The notes under the pieces are model-generated. The model was not told where the DNA came from. It ran no database searches and worked only from the letters and a program-made list of their open reading frames with translations. A DNA stretch of 64,000 bases from positions 1 to 64,000 of the forward strand of contig NZ_JAIHLQ010000014.1 in the NCBI RefSeq assembly GCF_019733355.1, given 5' to 3'. This document shows, one piece after another, positions 58,270 through 64,000 of this stretch (position 1 is its first letter; each line of letters starts with the position of its first letter). The translations under genes and the position numbers were made by a program. The DNA is from Pseudomonas baetica. GTDB lineage: Bacteria; Pseudomonadota; Gammaproteobacteria; Pseudomonadales; Pseudomonadaceae.

Positions 58270-58878
58270 TCAGAACTTCACTTCGGGCGCCTTTTCTGCA
58301 CCGGGGGTGGTGGCTTCAAAGGTTTCGCGGATCGGCAGGTCGCTGTACATCACGCTGTGCCAGAGGCGTCCCGGGAAGGTGCGGATTTCAGTGTTGTATT
58401 TCTGCACCGCCAGAATGAAATCGCGCCGCGCCACGGAGATACGGTTTTCCGTGCCCTCAAGCTGCGATTGCAAGGCCAGAAAGTTCTGGTTGGCCTTCAG
58501 GTCCGGATAACGCTCAGAGACCACCATCAAACGGCTCAACGCGCCGCTCAGTTGATCCTGCGCCTGTTGGAACTGCTTGAGCTTTTGCGGGTTGTCGAGG
58601 GTGCTGGCATCCACCTGGATCGACGTCGCCTTGGCCCGCGCCTCGATCACGGCGGTCAGGGTCGCCTCTTCATGCTTGGCGTAGCCTTTCACCGTTTCGA
58701 CCAGATTGGGGATCAGGTCAGCGCGGCGCTGGTACTGGTTCTGCACTTGGCTCCAGGCCGCTTTGGCCTGCTCGTCGAGGGTCGGGATGTTGTTGATGCC
58801 ACACGCGGTCAATACCGTGGCCAGTACCAGCAATGTGGCGACCTGCAAACGCGAGCGGTTGATTGGGCTGACATTCAT
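58270..58878 (-). CDS. LemA family lipoprotein
   Basis: Protein of 202 aa with lipobox LVLATVLTAC (Cys near residue 25) and a long helical domain of the LemA fold: NQYQRRADLIPNLVETVKGY (about 45-64), then QLSGALSRLMVVSERYPDLK and FILAVQKYNTEIRTFPGRLW. LemA proteins are envelope-associated with unknown biochemical role and are regularly encoded with TPM proteins. AAGGAG lies 10 nt before the ATG at 58878. Divergent from bglX. Confidence 0.9.
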   Translation of the reverse strand: MNVSPINRSRLQVATLLVLATVLTACGINNIPTLDEQAKAAWSQVQNQYQRRADLIPNLVETVKGYAKHEEATLTAVIEARAKATSIQVDASTLDNPQKLKQFQQAQDQLSGALSRLMVVSERYPDLKANQNFLALQSQLEGTENRISVARRDFILAVQKYNTEIRTFPGRLWHSVMYSDLPIRETFEATTPGAEKAPEVKF

Positions 58879-59138
58879 CAAAGCGATGCTCCTTGGCACA
58901 TTTCATTAAAAACCGTCGGCGAAAACTTCGGGACCGGCTCTTGGGGCATAATCGGCCTCGTCACTGGAATGCGACGGGCGAATGGGCTAAAAAGTGCCCT
59001 GCGCGTTCACGCTACCGAGTGTCGGCTATGGTTTTTGGGCTCGGTATTTTTGAGCCGGCACCCGAACAACAATAGTCGCTCCCTAAATTTTGGCTGGCCG
59101 GCATTGCATTGCCGCTTGGGCCCTTGAGAAAAACATTC

Positions 59139-61430
59139 ATGAAGAAGCTGTGTTTGCTGGGTCTGCTCGTCAGCCTGGCCAGTCATCACGTATTGGCCGC
59201 CACGACCCCGGTGCCCCTGGAAAACAAGGACGCGTTCATCAGCCACCTGATGAGCCAAATGACCCTCGAAGAGAAGATCGGCCAGTTGCGCCTGATCAGC
59301 ATCGGCCCGGAAATGCCCCGCGAACTGATCCGCAAGGAAATCGCCGCGGGCAACATCGGCGGCACGTTCAACTCGATCACTCGCCCGGAAAACCGTCCGA
59401 TGCAGGACGCGGCCATGCGCAGCCGTCTGAAGATTCCGATGTTTTTTGCGTACGACGTGATCCACGGTCACCGTACGATTTTCCCGATTCCGCTGGCGCT
59501 GGCGTCGAGCTGGGACATGGACGCCATCGGCCTGTCCGGACGCGTGGCGGCCAAAGAAGCGGCGGCCGACAGCCTCGACATCACCTTCGCCCCGATGGTC
59601 GACATCTCCCGCGATCCGCGTTGGGGCCGTAGCTCCGAGGGTTTCGGTGAAGACACCTACCTGACCTCGCGCATCGCCAAAGTCATGGTCAAGGCTTATC
59701 AGGGCCAGACCCCGAGCGCCGCCGACAGCATCATGGCCAGCGTCAAGCACTTCGCCCTGTACGGCGCGGTCGAGGGCGGTCGTGACTACAACGTCGTCGA
59801 CATGAGCCCGGTAAAGATGTACCAGGATTACCTGCCACCGTACCGCGCCGCGATTGATGCCGGTGCCGGCGGTGTGATGGTCGCGTTGAACTCGATCAAC
59901 GGCATTCCGGCCACCGCCAACACTTGGCTGATGAACGATTTGCTGCGCAAGGATTGGGGCTTCAAAGGCCTGGCAGTCAGCGACCACGGTGCGATCTTCG
60001 AACTGATCAAGCACGGCGTGGCCCGCGACGGTCGTGAAGCGGCGAAGCTGGCGATCAAGGCCGGCATCGACATGAGCATGAACGACACCCTGTACGGCAA
60101 AGAGCTGCCGGGCCTGCTCAAGTCCGGCGAGATCGAACAGAAAGACATCGACAACGCCGTGCGCGAAGTGCTCGCCGCCAAGTACGACATGGGCCTGTTC
60201 AAGGACCCGTACTTGCGCATCGGCAAGGCTGAAGACGATCCGGCCGATACCTACGCCGAAAGCCGCCTGCACCGTACCGAGGCTCGTGAAGTGGCGCGGC
60301 GCAGCCTGGTGCTGCTGAAAAACCAGAACGAAACCCTGCCGCTGAAGAAAACCGCGAAAATCGCGCTGGTCGGTCCATTGGCCAAGGCGCCGATCGACAT
60401 GATGGGCAGTTGGGCGGCGGCCGGTAAGCCGGCGCAATCAGTCACGCTGTTCGATGGCATGAGCGCGGTCATCGGCGACAAGTCGAACCTGATCTACGCC
60501 CGTGGCGCCAACATCACCAGCAACAAGAAGGTCCTCGACTACCTGAACTTCCTCAACTTCGATGCACCGGAAGTGGTGGATGATCCGCGCCCGGCCAACG
60601 TGTTGATCGACGAAGCGGTGAAAGCCGCCAAAGACGCTGACGTGGTCGTTGCGGCAGTGGGCGAATCCCGCGGCATGTCACACGAATCCTCCAGCCGCAC
60701 CGACCTGAACATCCCGGAAACTCAGCGCGAGTTGATCCGAGCTCTGAAAGCGACCGGCAAACCGCTGGTGCTGGTGCTGATGAACGGCCGTCCACTGACC
60801 ATCCTTGAGGAAAAGGAATCGGCCGACGCCATTCTGGAAACCTGGTTCAGCGGCACCGAGGGCGGCAACGCCATCGCCGATGTGCTGTTCGGTGACTACA
60901 ACCCGTCGGGCAAACTGCCGGTGACCTTCCCGCGATCCGTGGGGCAGATTCCCACCTACTACAACCACCTGAGCATTGGCCGGCCGTTCACGCCAGGCAA
61001 ACCGGGCAACTACACCTCGCAGTATTTCGACGACACGACCGGCCCGCTGTTCCCGTTCGGCTATGGCTTGAGCTACACCGATTTCAGCCTGAACGACATG
61101 GCACTGTCGTCGACCACCCTGAACGCCACCGGCAAGCTCGACGCCAGTGTCACGGTGAGAAACACCGGCAAGCGCGACGGCGAAACCGTGGTGCAGTTGT
61201 ACATTCAGGACGTTACCGGTTCGATGATCCGCCCGGTGAAGGAACTGAAGAACTTCCAGAAAATCATGCTCAAGGCCGGCGAACAAAAAGTCGTGCACTT
61301 CACCATCACCGAGGATGACCTGAAGTTCTACAACGCCCAGCTCAAGTACGCCGCCGAACCTGGCAAGTTCAACGTGCAGATCGGCCTGGATTCGCAAGAC
61401 GTGACGCAGCAGAGCTTCGAACTGCTGTAA
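59139..61430 (+). CDS. bglX: Periplasmic beta-glucosidase (GH3)
   Basis: Exported glycoside hydrolase of 763 aa, the length of BglX. A signal peptide (MKKLCLLGLLVSLASHHVLA) is followed by the GH3 N-terminal barrel, where KGLAVSDHGAIFELIKHGVA (about residues 278-297) carries the nucleophile Asp. The C-terminal sandwich (about 380-625) and fibronectin type III-like domain (about 655-755, VTVRNTGKRDGETVVQLYIQ) follow. It hydrolyses beta-glucosides in the periplasm. Start ATG chosen for the signal peptide; the ribosome site (TTGAGAA) is weak. Monocistronic, ending before a REPIN. Confidence 0.93.
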   Translation: MKKLCLLGLLVSLASHHVLAATTPVPLENKDAFISHLMSQMTLEEKIGQLRLISIGPEMPRELIRKEIAAGNIGGTFNSITRPENRPMQDAAMRSRLKIPMFFAYDVIHGHRTIFPIPLALASSWDMDAIGLSGRVAAKEAAADSLDITFAPMVDISRDPRWGRSSEGFGEDTYLTSRIAKVMVKAYQGQTPSAADSIMASVKHFALYGAVEGGRDYNVVDMSPVKMYQDYLPPYRAAIDAGAGGVMVALNSINGIPATANTWLMNDLLRKDWGFKGLAVSDHGAIFELIKHGVARDGREAAKLAIKAGIDMSMNDTLYGKELPGLLKSGEIEQKDIDNAVREVLAAKYDMGLFKDPYLRIGKAEDDPADTYAESRLHRTEAREVARRSLVLLKNQNETLPLKKTAKIALVGPLAKAPIDMMGSWAAAGKPAQSVTLFDGMSAVIGDKSNLIYARGANITSNKKVLDYLNFLNFDAPEVVDDPRPANVLIDEAVKAAKDADVVVAAVGESRGMSHESSSRTDLNIPETQRELIRALKATGKPLVLVLMNGRPLTILEEKESADAILETWFSGTEGGNAIADVLFGDYNPSGKLPVTFPRSVGQIPTYYNHLSIGRPFTPGKPGNYTSQYFDDTTGPLFPFGYGLSYTDFSLNDMALSSTTLNATGKLDASVTVRNTGKRDGETVVQLYIQDVTGSMIRPVKELKNFQKIMLKAGEQKVVHFTITEDDLKFYNAQLKYAAEPGKFNVQIGLDSQDVTQQSFELL

Positions 61431-61468
61431 CTATTCAGGCCACACATGCCCGTGTGAGAGGGGCCATT

Positions 61469-61555
61469 GTGGGAGGGGGATTGCTCCCGAATGCGGTGTA
61501 TCAGCTAAATACATGCTCAATGACATGCCGCCTTCGGGAGCAAGCCCCCTCCCAC
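61469..61555. repeat. REPIN, variant type
   Basis: GTGGGAGGGGGATTGCTCCC and the inverted arm GGGAGCAAGCCCCCTCCCAC enclose about 47 nt. The arms differ from the main REP type (GGGGG in place of GCGGG), so this belongs to a second REP family in the same genome. It lies after bglX and before the convergent PLD gene. Confidence 0.85.
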
Positions 61556-61584
61556 ATTGGAATCCACTGGTTTCGGAATTGGCG

Positions 61585-62742
61585 TTAACCGCGTCTGTCG
61601 AGAATGTTGACCACCAACCGATCCACCCACCCCCACACCCGCTGCTTGACCCTCCGCCACAACGGCCGACGCTGCCACTCCTCCAGGCTCACCCGCTGAC
61701 TCAAGCCGAAGTCCTTCTCGAAACTCGCCCGCACCGCCGCCGTCAACGACGGATCGAGTGCCTCCAGGTTCGCCTCCAGATTGAAACGCAGGTTCCAGTG
61801 ATCGAAGTTGCACGAGCCGATGCTGACCCATTCATCCACCAGCACCATTTTCAGATGCAGGAAACACGGCTGGTATTCGAAGATCTGCACCCCTGCCTTG
61901 AGCAAGCGCGGGTAGTAGCGATGCCCGGCGTAGCGCACGGAGGGGTGATCGGTGCGTGGGCCAGTCAGCAGCAAACGCACATCGACGCCACGAGCGGCGG
62001 CCTTGCGCAGGGAGCGGCGGATTTTCCAGGTCGGCAGAAAATACGGCGTGGCCATCCAGATGCGTTTCTGCCCACTGTTCAGGGCACGGAACAGCGACTG
62101 CAGAATGTCGCGATGCTGGCGGGCGTCGGCGTAAGCCACGCGGCCCATGCCGTCGCCTTTATCCGGCACACGGGGTAAACGCGGCAGGCCAAAATGCGCG
62201 GCCGGGCGCCAGGCGCGGCGATAGCGGTTGGCGATCCATTGCCGGTCGAACAGCAATTGCCAGTCGATGACCAATGGACCGCTGATCTGCACCATCACTT
62301 CATGCCATTCGCTGGTGTTGTGGCCTGGCGTCCAGAACTCGTCGGTGACGCCCGTACCACCGACCACTGCAGAACATCGATCAACCAGCAACAGCTTGCG
62401 ATGATCACGATAGAAATTGCCAACCCAGCGTCGCCAGCTCAGACGATTGTAAAACCGCAGTTCGACCCCGGCCTGGATCAGGCGCTGGCGCAGATTGAGG
62501 GTAAACGCGAGGCTGCCGTAATCATCGAACAGACACCGCACACGCACACCGCGCTCGGCTGCCAGCACCAGCGCTTGAACGATGGTTTCGGCGCAGGCGC
62601 CCGCCTCGACCAGATACAGCTCAAGTTCGACCTGTTCTTTGGCCTGGGCAATGTTCTGGAGCATGCGCGCAAAGAATTGCGGGCCGTCGATCAACAACTC
62701 GAAGTGGTTGCCGTCACGCCACGCAAACACCGCGCCGCGCAT
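61585..62742 (-). CDS. Phospholipase D-like cardiolipin synthase (ClsB-like)
   Basis: Enzyme of 385 aa with two HKD motifs: NFYRDHRKLLLVDRCSAVVG (about residues 111-130) and CFLHLKMVLVDEWVSIGSCN (about 295-314), which form one active site. There is no N-terminal membrane domain, as in ClsB/YbhO-type cardiolipin synthases (413 aa in E. coli). It should make cardiolipin from phosphatidylglycerol-type lipids at the inner membrane. It starts 1 nt after the stop of the YceI gene, so the two are co-transcribed. Confidence 0.85.
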   Translation of the reverse strand: MRGAVFAWRDGNHFELLIDGPQFFARMLQNIAQAKEQVELELYLVEAGACAETIVQALVLAAERGVRVRCLFDDYGSLAFTLNLRQRLIQAGVELRFYNRLSWRRWVGNFYRDHRKLLLVDRCSAVVGGTGVTDEFWTPGHNTSEWHEVMVQISGPLVIDWQLLFDRQWIANRYRRAWRPAAHFGLPRLPRVPDKGDGMGRVAYADARQHRDILQSLFRALNSGQKRIWMATPYFLPTWKIRRSLRKAAARGVDVRLLLTGPRTDHPSVRYAGHRYYPRLLKAGVQIFEYQPCFLHLKMVLVDEWVSIGSCNFDHWNLRFNLEANLEALDPSLTAAVRASFEKDFGLSQRVSLEEWQRRPLWRRVKQRVWGWVDRLVVNILDRRG

Positions 62743-62743
62743 G

Positions 62744-63334
62744 TCAGCGCGCCGTGAAGATCAGCACCGCACCCACCGGCACCGACAGACTGATGGCCGA
62801 CAGACCGGCCAGTTTGCGCAAGCTTTCAAGCCCCGGAGCCAGGTCGAAATCCTCGGCATTGATCACCAGCGGCTCCAGCGTCACCACTTGAAAGCGCCGG
62901 TCATCGAGACGTGTTGCGAGCAACTCGGCGGGGTATTCATGTTGCTTGCCGTGCAGGTTGACGGTCAGCGGCAAACGTAATTCAAGTTGTGCGCCGGGGG
63001 CCAGATCGTTGATCGGGCGCAGGTCGATCCGGGTGGTGATGGTCGCAGCGGGGAACTGCTCAATCTGGAACAGCTCCTTGCGCATACGCTCGTCACGCAG
63101 AGGGATGCCGCTGTTGATCGAGTCCATCTCGATTTCGACTTCGGCGCGACCATTGGGGTCGACTTTGCCGTGCAACACCAGAAAGCGCTGCACTTCGGCA
63201 AGGCTGGCGTTTTTTGTGCTGACGAACGACAGCCGCGACGACTCGCCATCCAGATACCAGTTGGCCTGCGCGGGCAGCGCAGCGGCGGCCAATAACAGGC
63301 TGGACAGGGTTGCAAACAGGGAACGGTTGAACAT
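62744..63334 (-). CDS. YceI family periplasmic protein
   Basis: Exported protein of 196 aa with signal peptide (LFATLSSLLLAAAALPAQA, cleavage near residue 24). It has a lipocalin-like YceI domain: WYLDGESSRLSFVSTKNASL at the start, then GRAEVEIEMDSINSGIPLRD and PLTVNLHGKQHEYPAELLAT. YceI proteins bind isoprenoid or polyprenyl lipids. First gene of a two-gene unit with the cardiolipin-synthase-like enzyme; both names point to envelope lipid handling. Confidence 0.9.
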   Translation of the reverse strand: MFNRSLFATLSSLLLAAAALPAQANWYLDGESSRLSFVSTKNASLAEVQRFLVLHGKVDPNGRAEVEIEMDSINSGIPLRDERMRKELFQIEQFPAATITTRIDLRPINDLAPGAQLELRLPLTVNLHGKQHEYPAELLATRLDDRRFQVVTLEPLVINAEDFDLAPGLESLRKLAGLSAISLSVPVGAVLIFTAR

Positions 63335-63435
63335 TGAAGACTCGTGGGGCCGATAAACCTGAGCCGAACATTAACCGCCCGTGGCGTTATTGCAAACTTT
63401 CAATCCTCGCCAGTCCATTGGCTGGAAAAGTTCCC

Positions 63436-63521
63436 GTGGGCGGGCTTGCTCGCGAAAGCGCCGGCACAGGCAACATTTGTGGTGACTGACACACAGCCTT
63501 CGCGAGCAAGCCCGCTCCCAC
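63436..63521. repeat. REPIN upstream of the YceI gene
   Basis: GTGGGCGGGCTTGCTCGCGA and the inverted arm CGCGAGCAAGCCCGCTCCCA flank about 45 nt. The inner bases include GACTGACACA, which is shared with the REPIN at 18085-18169, so these two are closely related copies. Confidence 0.9.
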
Positions 63522-63536
63522 AGGGGGACGAGCACA

Positions 63537-63833
63537 TCAAGGATTGAGGCGGCAGCCTTGGCGTTCGCCCGACCACTGGGCGCTGTTGCTGCGCCCCATG
63601 CCGCTGACGGTGATGGTCTTGCTGGCGGGCTCTTCGTTGAAACGGCTGGTCGGCAGCCACTGTTTCACATAGCCCCGGCAGTATTCGGCCTCGTTGTTCA
63701 TCACGTAACGGCACGAACAATATTCCTTGGCGGTGTAGGCGCTGATGATGTCGGGGAAGGCCCACAGGTTTTCGCGTTCGTATCCAATCCAGCCCAGCAG
63801 CACGACCAACAGCACCAGCAAGAAGCGCTTCAT
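63537..63833 (-). CDS. Small membrane-anchored or exported protein
   Basis: Protein of 98 aa: MKRFLLVLLVVLLGWIGYER is an N-terminal membrane anchor or signal. It is followed by YTAKEYCSCRYVMNNEAEYC with three closely spaced Cys and a short C-terminal part ending GCRLNP. It overlaps the upstream hydrolase gene by 4 nt (ATGA), so they are coupled. It resembles small proteins found next to beta-lactamase-like hydrolases in Pseudomonas, but I do not recognise a named family. Confidence 0.75.
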   Translation of the reverse strand: MKRFLLVLLVVLLGWIGYERENLWAFPDIISAYTAKEYCSCRYVMNNEAEYCRGYVKQWLPTSRFNEEPASKTITVSGMGRSNSAQWSGERQGCRLNP

Positions 63834-64000
63834 GGCTGCACCGCCTTCAGCACACGTTTGAGCAGTTCGTTGTGGCGATAGCGGCCGTCGCGATCATCGG
63901 CGTAGCGCACGATCACCAGTTTCTCGCTAGGGATCACGTAAAGGGCCTGGCCCCAATGGCCGAGCGCGGCGAAGGTGTCGGGTGGTGCGTCGGGCCAGGG
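63830..64000 (-). CDS. C-terminal end of a probable serine hydrolase (partial)
   Basis: The last 56 codons of a gene that starts outside the window. The end reads FAALGHWGQALYVIPSEKLV, then IVRYADDRDGRYRHNELLKR and VLKAVQP. GHWGQALYVIP followed by a conserved VIVRYADD strand is the C-terminal motif (HxGx) of class C beta-lactamase/serine hydrolase (PF00144) proteins. Its stop overlaps the start of the small membrane protein gene. Without the N-terminal SxxK motif the assignment is provisional. Confidence 0.65.
   Translation of the reverse strand, partial: PWPDAPPDTFAALGHWGQALYVIPSEKLVIVRYADDRDGRYRHNELLKRVLKAVQP

Noticed and set aside
59007..60437. 476-codon minus-strand frame antisense to bglX
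   Set aside because: Shadow of a high-GC gene; bglX on the plus strand has signal peptide and full GH3 domains.

Overview
The window looks like chromosomal DNA of a fluorescens-group Pseudomonas. The grounds are high-GC coding sequence, many REP/REPIN elements of the GTGGGAGCGGGCTTGCTC type in the gaps, and typical Pseudomonas genes: phaG (medium-chain PHA precursor supply), a YiaY-like alcohol dehydrogenase, a DUF6124 protein, FosA and Tam. I cannot assign a species from the sequence alone.

Layout. (1) 1-3039: end of a tripartite tricarboxylate transporter operon (tctB, tctA) followed by an AbrB-family membrane protein. (2) 3104-5041: ung and an enoyl-CoA hydratase/HIBYL-CoA hydrolase-like gene, convergent. 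(3) 5102-12765: an AT-richer three-gene unit on the minus strand (glycosyltransferase, membrane-anchored orphan, 1851-residue RTX protein), probably acquired. (4) 13677-23717: a guanidine-utilisation operon. A sigma-54 promoter and a guanidine-I (ykkC) riboswitch precede an ABC importer and the two subunits of carboxyguanidine deiminase. A second, different riboswitch (guanidine-II, mini-ykkC) sits directly before the guanidine carboxylase gene, which is followed by allophanate hydrolase. One REPIN lies between the two halves of the operon, and another is inserted in frame inside the carboxylase coding sequence. (5) 23936-29977: diguanylate cyclase, CWC protein, RsuA-like pseudouridine synthase, phaG, tRNA-Gly(CCC), a decayed hicA toxin gene, a DUF6124 gene and a methyltransferase.

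(6) 30122-42933: a complete Ter stress-response locus. It has six proteins with TerD-type domains (including a TerD-vWA protein and a TerD-trypsin-like protease fusion), TerB and TerC, plus a tightly overlapping set of small-molecule enzymes (ATP-grasp, PRTase/TRSP, StiP-like, CitE-like, two HAD phosphatases). This matches the predicted Ter-associated pathway for a nucleoside-like metabolite. (7) 43098-53757: Tam, a DUF4142 protein, a frameshifted KGG-motif stress gene, PAS-GAF-GGDEF cyclase, LysE exporter, FosA, two paralogous exported orphans, a delta-60-repeat protein, an Ig-like repeat protein, Fe-ADH and a SIR2-like DUF4917 protein. (8) 53818-64000: YegP, RHH protein, DJ-1/PfpI protein, methyltransferase, LemA/TPM operon, periplasmic BglX, a cardiolipin-synthase-like PLD enzyme, YceI, a small membrane protein and the 3' end of a probable serine hydrolase.

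The strongest points for follow-up are the two guanidine riboswitch classes in one operon, the REPIN inside the carboxylase gene, the TerD-protease fusion in the Ter locus, the RTX/glycosyltransferase unit, and two gene relics (hicA and KGG) in sequence that would otherwise be called empty.
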